From contig CAYOBN010000022.1 of the NCBI GenBank assembly GCA_964402175.1, positions 1-64,000 on the forward strand: DNA of 64,000 bases, written 5' to 3'. Source of the stretch: JAWKUK01 sp964402175 (lineage in GTDB: Bacteria; Planctomycetota; UBA1135; GCA-002686595). Positions within the stretch are counted from its first letter, which is position 1. The number at the start of each line of letters is the position of its first letter. A program made the translations under genes and the position numbers. Shown one piece after another: positions 46,116 through 55,140 of this stretch. The notes under the pieces are model-generated. The model was not told where the DNA came from and did not search any database. It saw only the letters and a program-made list of their open reading frames with translations.

Positions 46116-46439
46116 CTCGAGGGACACAATGCGCCGGCGCCAGGGCGCTTCCCGGCGCTCGGGCTGCCACAGAGCTCGACGGCCGACGACCTCGCCAGCG
46201 CCATCCCGGGGCCTCCGACGCCGATCGGGAAGAGCCTCGGTGCACATTCCTTCGCCGGGCAGATCGTGCGCCTCGGTCCTCTGCCCGCGAGCGGGGCCAG
46301 TCGGCGTCTCGCGCAGCAGCCCGAGCCGGCCGCCTTGGGTGGTGGCTTCTTGAGCGGACTGAGCTGGACGTTCCAGTGTCGGTATCGCGACGGCGGGTCG
46401 TCGAACTTCGCCGATGCGATCGTCCTGCAGTTGGAGTGA
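46116..46439 (+). pseudogene. In-frame remnant of a shared C-terminal domain behind the FG-GAP gene
   Basis: After the TGA stop of the FG-GAP gene the same frame stays open for 107 codons to a TGA at 46437-46439. The end of this stretch reads LSWTFQCRYRDGGSSNF and then ADAIVLQLE. That is the terminal motif of the shared domain (W-x-FQ-x-W/Y-RD then SNF and a hydrophobic ending). No good start codon lies in frame. It is best read as the tail of a neighbouring gene lost by deletion, or as the former end of the FG-GAP gene cut off by a new stop. Stop-codon readthrough is possible but not supported. Confidence 0.55.
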
Positions 46440-46502
46440 ACGTGGGACGACCCAGGAGGGCGAGCGGTGTCAGGGCTCGGAGAGACCCGCCACCTGCGGC
46501 CC

Positions 46503-48200
46503 TCACTTCGGCCTGAGCGCGACCTGGACCGAGGTCGTGTCGCCGACGCGCACTTCGAACACACGTGACACGTGGTCGTGCTGCTCGGACTCGACTTCCA
46601 GGCGGTACGAACCGGCGGGGACGACCTCGTGATCGGGCGCGAGCGCGACCTCGGCGTTCGAGGACATGCTCCACGCGAACGCCTCTCCGGGCCCGTTGAC
46701 GACGTGTTGCACCGGGGGTCGCACGACTCGCCCCGAGTCGTCGAGCACCCGCCACTCGGCGCTCCAGGTTTCGAGGACGCTCGTGACCTCGACTCGGAAA
46801 CGGCCCCCACGTGCGCCGCTGAACGCGACGTCGACGATCCCGGCCTCGGGGACCTCGACCTCCTTGACCTCGGAGCGGAACGCGCCGACGCTGGCGAGCC
46901 GGAGCGCATAGGGCCCCGGTGACGCCGGTAGGGCGGCGAGCCAGTACTCGTCCAACTCGGCGGCGCGTTCTGCTCGCAGGCCGCGCGCACTGCTGACGCC
47001 CGCGAGCGGTAAGAGGTCGAGGTCGAGCCGCTCCAACTGGGCCGCGTGTGCGCCGGGCAGATGGACACGGAGCGCCGGGCGCACGATGGGGCGGAGGACC
47101 AGCAGCGCTGGCTGGGCGCCGCCCAGGGCGCCGGTGATGAGGCGCTCCTCGAGCGTCGCGTGGGTCGGGTGCTCGATCCGCAGTGTCACTTCGGCGAACG
47201 GCGGGAACTCGAGCAAGATCGGCTGGCCCGTGGTCCGCACGCGGACTTCACCCTCAGCACACGTCGCCAGGACGTCGGCGTCCGCCAGGGCACCACCTGC
47301 GCCGAGGACGACGACCTCGAGGCCAGCGGTCGCGAGGTCGATCGAGAGCTCGGCGCCACCGACATGCACGGATTGCCTGTATATGCTCGGGGCCGATGGC
47401 GACGGGCGCCCACACAAGAGGTCGTACCGGTCGGCCACGAGGCCCGAGAACTCGAAGCGCCCGTCGGCATCCGTCGCCGTAGTCGCCACCTTCTCGACGA
47501 GCCGGCTGCCGAGCCAGAACGCCTCTTCGCTCGCGCCGAAGACCCCCGGTACGCCGAAACGCAGGTCGAGGTCGATCGACCATCCCGGGAGCGCCTCCCC
47601 CCGCCACGTCACTCGGCCACGCAGCCGCTCGCCCGCCGTCAACGTGAGTACGACGTCCTTTACCGGCGCGCCCCGGACGAGCCGCATCACATGTGTCGCC
47701 GGCACGAGGCCCGGCGCGCGCCCGACGAGCGCGACGGAGGACGTGAAGGCCCAATCCGGCAACGGGAGCTCGAAGCGCCCGTCGAGGTCGGGTGCGAGCA
47801 CGGCCCGCCCGCCATCCGCGCTCGGCAGGCCATCGGGGCCCAACTCCAGCAGGGCCACGACATGGCCTGTCCCCGTCGAGCCGCCGTCCGGGCGGACGAG
47901 CACGCCGCGCAGCCGCGGCGGATGTGCCGCTGTCGGCGCAGAACGCGTGGCACGCCCGTCAACGCCGTCGCTCGCGGGCGCGTTCGCTGTGCGTCGATCG
48001 TCGAGGCCTGCGACCTCCGCGAGGTCGGGCCTCTCTTGCGCGAATGCGCCGTCGGCCGGCGCGCTGCTCGACGGCCCCGCGAGACCACGCGCGCGGTCCG
48101 TCGTGCGCTGGCTCGCGATCCACGCCAGTGCGAGCGTGAGTACCACACCCGAGGGCACGAGCCAGATCCAACGTGCAAGAGGCCGCTGCGACTTCGACAT
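46503..48200 (-). CDS. Membrane-anchored carboxypeptidase-regulatory-like protein
   Basis: A protein of 565 residues starting at MSKSQRPLARWIWLVPSG with one N-terminal membrane helix (VPSGVVLTLALAWIAS). The rest consists of beta-sandwich repeats, for example LTAGERLRGRVTWRGEALPG and TTATDADGRFEFSGLVADRY, typical of CarboxypepD_reg-like domains. The layout and size of the N-terminal part are like the frameshifted gene at 38128, so the two are likely paralogues. It is convergent with the FG-GAP gene. An upstream open frame (to 48413) lacks conservation and is left out. Function unknown, probably extracytoplasmic. Confidence 0.78.
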   Translation of the reverse strand: MSKSQRPLARWIWLVPSGVVLTLALAWIASQRTTDRARGLAGPSSSAPADGAFAQERPDLAEVAGLDDRRTANAPASDGVDGRATRSAPTAAHPPRLRGVLVRPDGGSTGTGHVVALLELGPDGLPSADGGRAVLAPDLDGRFELPLPDWAFTSSVALVGRAPGLVPATHVMRLVRGAPVKDVVLTLTAGERLRGRVTWRGEALPGWSIDLDLRFGVPGVFGASEEAFWLGSRLVEKVATTATDADGRFEFSGLVADRYDLLCGRPSPSAPSIYRQSVHVGGAELSIDLATAGLEVVVLGAGGALADADVLATCAEGEVRVRTTGQPILLEFPPFAEVTLRIEHPTHATLEERLITGALGGAQPALLVLRPIVRPALRVHLPGAHAAQLERLDLDLLPLAGVSSARGLRAERAAELDEYWLAALPASPGPYALRLASVGAFRSEVKEVEVPEAGIVDVAFSGARGGRFRVEVTSVLETWSAEWRVLDDSGRVVRPPVQHVVNGPGEAFAWSMSSNAEVALAPDHEVVPAGSYRLEVESEQHDHVSRVFEVRVGDTTSVQVALRPK

Positions 48201-48721
48201 GCACCCACGGTACCGCCGCGCGGAGAATCGGACGAGCCCCCTCGTCGACGACCAAGAGACCTCGACTCGCTGGAGGTCACGAGCGAGAAGTCCTGTCCGA
48301 ACGAGTCCCGCGCGGGGAACTGCATCGTCCCTTTGTGCCTCTGCGTCACTTCCGGCAACTCCGAATCGACGAAGGCGCGTGTGTCCTCGCTGCGCTGGTG
48401 GCTGACTCTGCACGTTCGACGGGCATATGAAGCGCGACGTACCAGCAGGAACAGTCGAGGAACGGGATCGCCGCTCTGCGTGTGCGCGTCAGCGCAACCG
48501 ACCTGGCGCGGCGCGCTCGACACGAACTCCGAAGCTGCGCCAGGGGTGCCCGTCGTACAACCCCCAGCGTTTCGAGGCGCTCCCCGCAACGACGGCGCAT
48601 CGACCCTGGCCACAGGGAAGACCATCGACGCCCTCGAGCCGAAGCCGGCGGAGAATTCCGGTCACGAGGCGGATCTGGGTCGTAGTTCGGGGTGCGTGGC
48701 TGATCGCCACCGATCGAGAAC
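48201..48721. other. Intergenic stretch between divergent genes
   Basis: About 520 bases between the starts of the genes at 48200 (minus) and 48722 (plus). No protein-like frame is convincing in either strand. A short segment at 48328-48354 (CCCTTTGTGCCTCTGCGTCAC) resembles a low-complexity motif that I have seen scattered in intergenic regions of unrelated bacteria; this is only a visual impression. Promoters for both genes must be here. Confidence 0.4.
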
Positions 48722-49804
48722 ATGAACACGAACCACATCATTCGGGCGCTTGCGCTCGCCATCAGCCCGATGGCGGCCGCACAGACTGGCGCGGGCCAAC
48801 TCTACACCCAGACGAACGCTCCGACCGGCAACGAGATCGCGATCTTCGATCGCGCTTCGAACGGGATGATCTCGTTCCGGCAGCGCGTCGCGACCGGAGG
48901 TCTCGGCACCGGCGGCGGTCTCGGCAACCAAGGGGCGGTGATCTTGACCCAAGATCAGCGCTTCCTTCTGGCGGTGAACGCAGGCAGCAACGACCTCAGC
49001 GTCTTCCGTGTCGACGAGTTCGGGTTGACCCTCATCGACGTCGAGGCGGCGCGCGGTGTGCGCCCCGTGAGCGTGACCCAGCACGACGACATGGTCTACG
49101 TCGTGAACGCTGGTACGAGCTCCATCACCGGTTTCACGCTCGAGCACGACGGCCAGTTGCGCTTTCTGTGGGGCTCGCTCGCTCGCCTGAGCGCCCAGAC
49201 GACCGCTCCTGCGCAGATTCAGTTCGGACCGCGCGGCCAGCACCTCTACGTGACGGAGAAAGCGACCAACCGGATCACCCGCTTCGCGCTCGACGCCGCG
49301 GGCCTCCCGACGCAGTCGGCCTCGATGGACTCGCCTGGCGCGACCCCCTTCGGTTTCGGCCTGGGCCGCCGCGGCCAGCTCATCGTCTCCGAGGCCGCTG
49401 GCGGCGCCGCAGGTGCGAGCACCTCGAGCTCGTACGTTCAGCTTCCGAACGGCGGACTTCAGGTCGTCACTGCGGCCCTGGGCGCCGGCCAGAGCGCGGC
49501 GTGCTGGATCGCGATTACGCCAGACGGTCGACTCGCCTTCACGACGAACACCGCCGATGACACGGTGTCGACCTACAACATCGGCTTCGACGGGACCCTC
49601 TCCGTGCGCTCTGCGGTCTCCGCGACGACGGGTGATGCACCGACGGACATGGCCGTCACCCCGGATGGTCGCTTCTTCTACGTGCTGAATCGCGATGCGG
49701 GCTCCATCGGCGACTACGTCATCGACGCCGACGGGAACCTGGTTTCGATCCCGGGCAGCAACATGGGACTGCCGACCAGCGCGACCGGCCTCGCCGTCCG
49801 CTGA
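48722..49804 (+). CDS. Secreted lactonase/YncE-like seven-bladed propeller
   Basis: A protein of 360 residues with a short signal peptide (MNTNHIIRALALAISPMAAAQ). Repeats follow the pattern of the lactonase / 6-phosphogluconolactonase-like and YncE families: DQRFLLAVNAGSNDLSVFRVD, GQHLYVTEKATNRITRFALD, DGRLAFTTNTADDTVSTYNI and DGRFFYVLNRDAGSIGDYVID. Several such proteins are non-enzymatic surface propellers, so enzymatic activity is not assumed. It stands alone on the plus strand. Confidence 0.85.
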   Translation: MNTNHIIRALALAISPMAAAQTGAGQLYTQTNAPTGNEIAIFDRASNGMISFRQRVATGGLGTGGGLGNQGAVILTQDQRFLLAVNAGSNDLSVFRVDEFGLTLIDVEAARGVRPVSVTQHDDMVYVVNAGTSSITGFTLEHDGQLRFLWGSLARLSAQTTAPAQIQFGPRGQHLYVTEKATNRITRFALDAAGLPTQSASMDSPGATPFGFGLGRRGQLIVSEAAGGAAGASTSSSYVQLPNGGLQVVTAALGAGQSAACWIAITPDGRLAFTTNTADDTVSTYNIGFDGTLSVRSAVSATTGDAPTDMAVTPDGRFFYVLNRDAGSIGDYVIDADGNLVSIPGSNMGLPTSATGLAVR

Positions 49805-50438
49805 TGCTCGGCGAGGTGGTCACACCTCGACAGGTTCTCTTTCTCTTCGAGCGCATCGGTCGGGGCTCGCGGTCAGCGCACGACGCAAGTCGCTCAGCGC
49901 GTTGACGCGAGCTCGAACCGATCGAACCCGTCCAGCGCGAGCTCGAGCCTGGCTCTCTCTTTCTTGTTCCGGCGGACGACGCGCAGCGAGAGTCCTCTCC
50001 GAACTCGACGAGCCTCAGCCCGCAGCCCCATCGAATGGCGAACCCGCAGCTCCACGTCCACGCGTTGCGCGACGGTCCTGACGGCGAGCGAAGAGCGGAG
50101 CTCCAGGCACAACTCACTCCTGGTCGCTCTGCACACCTCGGGCCGCCGCGAGGAGCTGGGAAGTGAGGCCGAGGGGGTGCTCGTTCTGACCGAGGCTGGC
50201 GGCCGCGGCGAGCCTTGGCGCGGGGCGCTCCCGGGGCCGGCGGCCCATGACGTCCGCACTTCGTCCACAGCGGCGATCGACAGGGCTGTTTGTCGGGTCG
50301 GGTGCGGGCCGCGACACGGTCGTCCAAGGTCGTGGGCGAGATCGAGCGACGGAGGCTCGTTCTTACGCTCGGGTCGCCGGGCGACTTCGCGCTCGACGCG
50401 CCTGGCGGGCCGCGTGCGGATCCCTCAGAATGGGGGCC
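49805..50438. other. Intergenic stretch, at most a small hypothetical gene
   Basis: About 630 bases. One minus-strand frame (49894 to about 50136) has protein-like composition, including VVRRNKKERARLELALDG and FDRFELASTR at its end. A TTG at 50112 is preceded by AGGAG. I cannot assign it a function and it could be chance in GC-rich DNA. Nothing else is seen. Confidence 0.35.
49894..50136 (-). CDS. Possible small hypothetical protein
   Basis: A minus-strand frame of up to 80 codons with codons mostly ending in G or C, starting at a GTG (50136) or a TTG (50112) that has an AGGAG a few bases upstream. The protein is Arg-rich (VRTVAQRVDVELRVRH, RRGLSLRVVRRNKKER). No family is recognised and it has no clear operon partner. 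Confidence 0.25.
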   Translation of the reverse strand: MCRATRSELCLELRSSLAVRTVAQRVDVELRVRHSMGLRAEARRVRRGLSLRVVRRNKKERARLELALDGFDRFELASTR

Positions 50439-50945
50439 ATGACCCGTTTCCCGATGCAGGGCCTCTTCCGCGCGCTCGAGGGCGGCGCGTTTGCGGCGCA
50501 CAATGCGACCCTCACTGGCGATGTGACCCTCGGGGACGACGTCGGGATCTGGTTCGGCTGTGTGCTGCGCGGGGACGACGCGCCGCTGTCGATCGGGCGG
50601 CGGACGAACGTGCAGGACCTGACGATGATCCACGCCGACACCGGCGTGCCCAACGTCATCGGCGAAGAGGTCACGATCGGCCACCGGTGTGTGCTGCACG
50701 GCGCACGGGTCGAGGACCGCTGCTTGATCGGAATGGGGGCGATCCTCCTCGGAGGCAGCCACATCGGCGAGGGCTCGATCGTCGCAGCCGGAGCGGTCGT
50801 CAAGGAGGGCATGGTCGTCCCGCCGCGCTCCCTCGTCGTCGGGGTGCCGGCCAAGGTCGTGCGGGAGGTCTCTCCCGAGCAGCTCGCCGCGATCCGCGCG
50901 AGCGCTGAGGGCTACGTGCGCAAGATCAGGCAGTACCTCCCGTGA
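50439..50945 (+). CDS. Gamma-class carbonic anhydrase-like hexapeptide protein
   Basis: A protein of 168 residues made of left-handed beta-helix hexapeptide repeats (IGEEVTIGHRCVLHG; IGMGAILLGGSHIGEG; IVAAGAVVKEG). The three zinc ligands of the gamma-carbonic anhydrase/YrdA family are at His65, His82 and His87 in this start. The ATG at 50439 is chosen; one at 50430 would add three residues. Its stop overlaps the GTG start of larE by four bases, so they are coupled. Activity as a carbonic anhydrase is not certain; many such proteins lack it. Confidence 0.88.
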   Translation: MTRFPMQGLFRALEGGAFAAHNATLTGDVTLGDDVGIWFGCVLRGDDAPLSIGRRTNVQDLTMIHADTGVPNVIGEEVTIGHRCVLHGARVEDRCLIGMGAILLGGSHIGEGSIVAAGAVVKEGMVVPPRSLVVGVPAKVVREVSPEQLAAIRASAEGYVRKIRQYLP

Positions 50946-51748
50946 ACGAGACCGCTCCTGCGCCCTACGACGGACCGGCGACAGCCGTCCTCGACCAGCG
51001 GCTCCGCGACCTCGGCCGCGTGGCGGTCGCCGTGTCCGGCGGAGTCGACTCCAGCGTCCTCTTGCACGCCGCCGTGCGCGTCCTGGGCGCGGAAGACGCG
51101 GTCGGTGTCATCGCGGTGTCCGCCAGCCTCGCGCGGCGCGAGCTCGCCGAGGCGCGCGACGTGGCGCGCGCGATCGGCGCGCGCCTCGTCGAGCTCAGCA
51201 CCGATGAAGGCGACGACCCGCGTTACCAAGCCAACGCTGGCGATCGCTGTTACTTCTGCAAGGCGGCGCTCTTCCGCGCGATGGAGCGCTTCGCGCGCGC
51301 GGAAGGCATCCCGTGGCTCGCGTTCGGCGAGATCGCGGACGATGTCCACGACCATCGGCCCGGCGCGCGCGCGGCGCGCGAGTTCGGCGTCGTCGCGCCG
51401 CTCGCAGAGGCGGGCTGGACCAAGGACGATGTGCGCGGCTATGCGCGCGCGGTGAGGCTGGAGGTGGCGGACAAACCCGCTTCGGCCTGTCTCGCATCGC
51501 GTATCCCGGTCGGCACGGTCGTGACGCCCGAGCGGCTCGCGGTCGTCGAGCGCGCGGAGGAGGTCGTGCGCACGTTCGGGCTGCGGCAGCTCCGTGTGCG
51601 CCACCACGGCGCGCTCGCGCGGCTCGAGGTCGGCGCGGGAGAGCTCGCTTTCGCACGCCAGCACGAAGCCGCGCTGCGCTCTGCCCTCGGCGAGGTCGGC
51701 TTCTCCCGCCTCGAGATCGCCGCCTACGTGCCGCCGAGCGAGCGCTGA
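50942..51748 (+). CDS. larE: ATP-dependent sulfur transferase LarE, three-cysteine type
   Basis: A protein of 268 residues with a GTG start. It has the PP-loop SGGVDSS of ATP pyrophosphatases near residue 33, a RCYFCK segment (two Cys) and the PASACLASRIPVG block that holds the catalytic Cys of LarE. LarE builds the dithiocarboxylate of the nickel-pincer nucleotide cofactor of lactate racemase-type enzymes. Members with the extra C-x2-C pair can bind a [4Fe-4S] cluster and need not sacrifice their own sulfur; that this one does is inference. larB, larC and larA are not in the window. It overlaps the carbonic anhydrase-like gene. Confidence 0.9.
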   Translation: MNETAPAPYDGPATAVLDQRLRDLGRVAVAVSGGVDSSVLLHAAVRVLGAEDAVGVIAVSASLARRELAEARDVARAIGARLVELSTDEGDDPRYQANAGDRCYFCKAALFRAMERFARAEGIPWLAFGEIADDVHDHRPGARAAREFGVVAPLAEAGWTKDDVRGYARAVRLEVADKPASACLASRIPVGTVVTPERLAVVERAEEVVRTFGLRQLRVRHHGALARLEVGAGELAFARQHEAALRSALGEVGFSRLEIAAYVPPSER

Positions 51749-52069
51749 CGGCGCGCTTGCGCTGGGTGGGGGCGTCACACGCCTGACGTGGCGCGCGCGG
51801 ACGCTCGAGCGGCGTGGATCGGTGCGTTCGCCGGACGAGCGCCCTCGGCTCCCCCTGTTGCGCCCCGGCCTGAGGCGCTCCCCGGGAATGTGGGGGCTGT
51901 CCCTCAGCGAGATATCGCTCCAACCTCGCGCCTGGCATGGGTTTACGGCTGCGCCCGGGCGTTTGATTTGACTTTGCGACTTCCTACTGTATCCTTGTCC
52001 GCCTCGTGCTCTCGCCCCGTCTCGGGGTGAGCCGCCGGGGCGTCTCGGAGGGCGAGGGGCCCTCGTGCG
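51749..52069. other. Intergenic stretch before the pilin cluster
   Basis: About 320 bases behind larE. No gene seen. It contains the promoter at 51968-51995, in a short AT-richer segment, and otherwise GC-rich sequence. Confidence 0.5.
51968..51995 (+). promoter_or_regulatory. Sigma70-type promoter of the pilin-like gene cluster
   Basis: TTGACT at 51968-51973 and TATCCT at 51990-51995, separated by 16 bases, with a TG just before the -10 element. It stands out in an otherwise GC-rich region and lies about 75 bases before the first pilin-type gene. Confidence 0.55.
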
Positions 52070-52507
52070 ATGCAACGGTGGGATCGAGGGCAAAGGGGGG
52101 GAACGCGACGGCGCGCTGGCTTCACCATGGTCGAAGTCATGGTGGCGGTCGGGGTGTTGCTCGTGGCCGTGTTGACGGCCTTCGGCAGCCAAGTCACGAG
52201 CTTCCGCCTGATGTCGGCGAGCCGCGACGACAACACCGCGATCGCGGACCTCGCCGCGTGCATGGAGGAGGTCCTGCTGCGGACTCCCGACGTCCTGCCC
52301 GTCGCTGGCAGCAACTTCGCCCACGGCGCGCCGATCGCGGCGTACGAGGGGCTGCACCTGCGCGACCAGCGCATCGTCGCCACGTACCCCGGCTACACCC
52401 CGGGCGGTGCGATCCCCGATCCGCTGCCGATCGTCCTCACGCTGACGTGGCGTGACGGGCGCGGTCTCGCGCGCCGCATGGAGCTCCGTTCTCTCAAGGT
52501 CCGCTGA
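52070..52507 (+). CDS. Type IV pilin/pseudopilin-like protein (PilV/GspI type)
   Basis: A protein of 145 residues with a classical prepilin signal: basic leader, then RRRAG|FTMVEVMVAVGVLL with Gly17 before the cleavage site, Phe18 as +1 and Glu22 at +5. One long hydrophobic helix follows and a small globular domain of the PilV/GspI type (ASRDDNTAIADLAACMEEVL). First of three pilin-like genes; the next starts one base after its stop. The prepilin peptidase and motor genes are elsewhere. Confidence 0.85.
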   Translation: MQRWDRGQRGGTRRRAGFTMVEVMVAVGVLLVAVLTAFGSQVTSFRLMSASRDDNTAIADLAACMEEVLLRTPDVLPVAGSNFAHGAPIAAYEGLHLRDQRIVATYPGYTPGGAIPDPLPIVLTLTWRDGRGLARRMELRSLKVR

Positions 52508-52508
52508 C

Positions 52509-53297
52509 ATGCCGCACCGCCACCAACACCGCCGCGGCTTCACGCTCGTCGAGCTCGTCATCGTCGTGACGGTGCTGGGTGTGCTCGCGCGGATGCTCGT
52601 CACGACGAGCGACAGCATGAGCCGCATCACGGCCACCGGCACGATCGAGGCGGTCCTGCAGACCGAAGCCGAGCGGGCCCTGCGCCAGATCGTCGAGGAC
52701 CTGCGCCGCTCGGGGTTCGTCGAGGTCAACGGCAAGGACCTCCCGTACGTCTTCGACGACGGGACTCCCGATGACCCCGCCTTCCTGAGTCAGGCGTACG
52801 CCGTCGCGCCGCTCACGGCCGCGCCCGAGGACAACGACTTCGGCCCGCGCCGCTCGATCGTGCTCGCTCTGCCGTCGGACCTCGACCGCGATGGCCGGCC
52901 CGAGCTCGATGCGGACTTCGACGGCATCCCCGAGCTGGATGGTGACGGAGATCGGGTCCACACGGACGACCCGGCGGACACCGACGGCCTGTGGGACGAA
53001 CTCGCGAACACGATCCAGGACAACGGCCTCGTTTGGTCGAACGCCGAGGTCAGCTACGTCGTCGTCGTCCTTGCAGACGGCTCGCGCGTTCTACAGCGGC
53101 GCGTCGACAACGACGCCGCAACGGCGCGGGTCCTGGCGCGGCACGTCGAAAGGGTGCAGTTCGACACGCCCGAATCCTCGGGCTGGCAGATCCCGCTCGG
53201 TTCCGTACGCGTCCGCCTCTTCTTCCGCAAGACGGATGACGATGGACGCCTGTACCGCGCGCGCAATGAAGTGACGGTTCGGCTGCGAAACGGCTGA
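52509..53297 (+). CDS. Prepilin-type minor pilin/pseudopilin (PilW/GspJ type)
   Basis: A protein of 262 residues with the leader MPHRHQHRRG and the mature N-terminus FTLVELVIVVTVLGVLAR, Glu at +5. The globular part contains TEAERALRQIVEDLRRSGF, as in PilW/PulJ-like proteins, and an Asp-rich insert (SDLDRDGRPELDADFDG, ELDGDGDRVHTDD) that resembles calcium-binding loops. It starts one base after the PilV-like stop and is followed 30 bases later by the PilX-like gene. Confidence 0.82.
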   Translation: MPHRHQHRRGFTLVELVIVVTVLGVLARMLVTTSDSMSRITATGTIEAVLQTEAERALRQIVEDLRRSGFVEVNGKDLPYVFDDGTPDDPAFLSQAYAVAPLTAAPEDNDFGPRRSIVLALPSDLDRDGRPELDADFDGIPELDGDGDRVHTDDPADTDGLWDELANTIQDNGLVWSNAEVSYVVVVLADGSRVLQRRVDNDAATARVLARHVERVQFDTPESSGWQIPLGSVRVRLFFRKTDDDGRLYRARNEVTVRLRNG

Positions 53298-53327
53298 ACT
53301 CAGTTTGGGTTGAGGGGGGGCAGGGGG

Positions 53328-55127
53328 ATGCATCGAGACAAGAGACTCGGACAGGCGGAGCAAGGGCGACAGGGGGTCGCCCTCGTCTACGCGGTCTTCG
53401 GCGCGTTTGTCGCCGCCAGCATGGTGACCGTCATGTTCACCATGGCGGGCGTGTCCAACAAGGGCGCGACCGTGAAACGTGCGACGCTGCAGGCGCGTTA
53501 CCTCGCCGAAGGGGGCGTGGAGGCGGGCCTGCGGGACGTACGCGTTGCGATCGCCAACTGGAATGAACCGCCCGCGACCGGTGAGGTCTCGGTCGGGAAT
53601 GCGACGGTGACGTACACCATCGCTGAAATCGGCACGGAGCAGATCAGCGTCGATCCCTCGGGGATCCAGACGATCGTGCGCCCATTCGAGGTACGCGCCG
53701 AGAGCCGGGTCGAGGGGTATCGCTCGCGTGCGCACCGCATGGTCCACGCCGCCTCGACACCGCTGTTCCAGTTCGCGGTGTTCTACTCCAACGACCTCGA
53801 GGTCTTCCCGGGTCCGAACATGACGCTGGGCGGCCGTGTGCACTCGAACGGGAACATGTACCTGGGCTCGGGCGCGACGCTGACCATCGATACCAACTAC
53901 GTGCGCGCAGTGGGGGACATCTTCCGGCGCCGCAAGCACAACGCGGAATCGACGGGCAACGTCGATATCCGGAAATGGGTGGCCAACCCGTTCGATCCGA
54001 GCGCGCCGCGTGAGTTCTTCCGCATGAACTCGCGCTCGCAGATGGGCGGCATCACCACGGCGAGCGGTTACGACAGCGCCTTCACGGAGGGTTACGACCA
54101 CAACGGTGACGGAGACTTCTGGGACACCGGCGACTGGTTGCCGTTCGCGCCGGGTGCGGCCGAGTACTGGGGGCCTCCCTCGGGTCACGCTGGTTCGGGT
54201 CAGACCGTCATGACCGGCGAGCACGGGATCACCGAGGCGATGACCCCCGATAGCGGATCGATCGCCATGTTCGACGCCGTCGAGGGGGGCAGCTTCACCT
54301 TCGACAGCGCGTCGGGCGAGTACGAGTACGTCGGCGCGGGCAACGGGACCCACGAGCGCGGTTATTACCACGCCAACGCGGGGCTCGTGATCCTCGTCGC
54401 CGCGGACGGTGCTTCGTTCGAGGCGTTCGACGCTTCGGGCAACGATGTGACCTCCGAGGTCGCGAGCGCCGTGACACTGACGAGCATGCCCGACATGCGC
54501 CAATCGGGGTCGACCGCGACCCGCGTGCCGAGCGTGCAAGTCGACGTCGCGGCCCTGAACGCCTCGGGGTACTTCCCTCCGAACGGTCTGCTCTACGCCG
54601 CCCACTACGGGATGGGTACCGGCGTGGCGGCGAAGGGCCTGACGCTGACCAACGGCAGCGAGCTCGCGGCGCCGCTCACAGCGGTCACCGAGGGCTCGGT
54701 CTATCTCCGCGGTGACTACAACACGGTCAACAAGAAGGGCGCCGCGGTCATCGGCGACGCCGTCAATCTGTTGTCGAACTCGTGGACGGGCAACAAAGCC
54801 CCGGGGACTCTGCCCGCGGCTTCGGAGACCACCTACAACTGCGCGATGGTCACCGGCAATACGCCGACGGCCGGCTCGAGCTACAGCGGCGGACTCGAGA
54901 ACCTGCCCCGCTTCCACGAGAGCTGGAGCGGCGTCCGCTGCAACATCCGCGGCTCCTTCGTGAACCTCTACGAGAGCCAGTACGCGACCGGCGGCTGGGT
55001 CCACGGCGGCGACCGCTACACCGCCCCCGTGCGCAACTGGTTCTACGAGACCCTCTTCAACTCCGTGGCGAACCTGCCGCCGTTCACGCCGATGGCGGTG
55101 AGCATCGTCGATGTCGTGAGCTGGTGA
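53328..55127 (+). CDS. PilX-like large pilus-associated protein
   Basis: A protein of 599 residues. The N-terminal part GVALVYAVFGAFVAASMV has a membrane helix and then a helical stretch (KRATLQARYLAEGGVEAGL) typical of the PilX N-terminal region, without the usual FTLxE prepilin cleavage site. Further on is GGRVHSNGNMYLGSGATL, a motif known to me from large proteins that accompany pilin-like genes. The remainder has Asp-rich loops (DHNGDGDFWDTGDW). It is much bigger than PilX of T4P systems (about 200 residues). The ATG at 53328 is preceded by a G-rich stretch that could serve as ribosome binding site. Last gene of the cluster. Confidence 0.75.
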   Translation: MHRDKRLGQAEQGRQGVALVYAVFGAFVAASMVTVMFTMAGVSNKGATVKRATLQARYLAEGGVEAGLRDVRVAIANWNEPPATGEVSVGNATVTYTIAEIGTEQISVDPSGIQTIVRPFEVRAESRVEGYRSRAHRMVHAASTPLFQFAVFYSNDLEVFPGPNMTLGGRVHSNGNMYLGSGATLTIDTNYVRAVGDIFRRRKHNAESTGNVDIRKWVANPFDPSAPREFFRMNSRSQMGGITTASGYDSAFTEGYDHNGDGDFWDTGDWLPFAPGAAEYWGPPSGHAGSGQTVMTGEHGITEAMTPDSGSIAMFDAVEGGSFTFDSASGEYEYVGAGNGTHERGYYHANAGLVILVAADGASFEAFDASGNDVTSEVASAVTLTSMPDMRQSGSTATRVPSVQVDVAALNASGYFPPNGLLYAAHYGMGTGVAAKGLTLTNGSELAAPLTAVTEGSVYLRGDYNTVNKKGAAVIGDAVNLLSNSWTGNKAPGTLPAASETTYNCAMVTGNTPTAGSSYSGGLENLPRFHESWSGVRCNIRGSFVNLYESQYATGGWVHGGDRYTAPVRNWFYETLFNSVANLPPFTPMAVSIVDVVSW

Positions 55128-55140
55128 TCCAGCCGGAGCA

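Noticed and set aside
48346..48762. A minus-strand open frame overlapping the start of the lactonase-like gene
   Set aside because: Composition is Arg/Ser/Ala-rich without any protein-like pattern; it overlaps a better gene.
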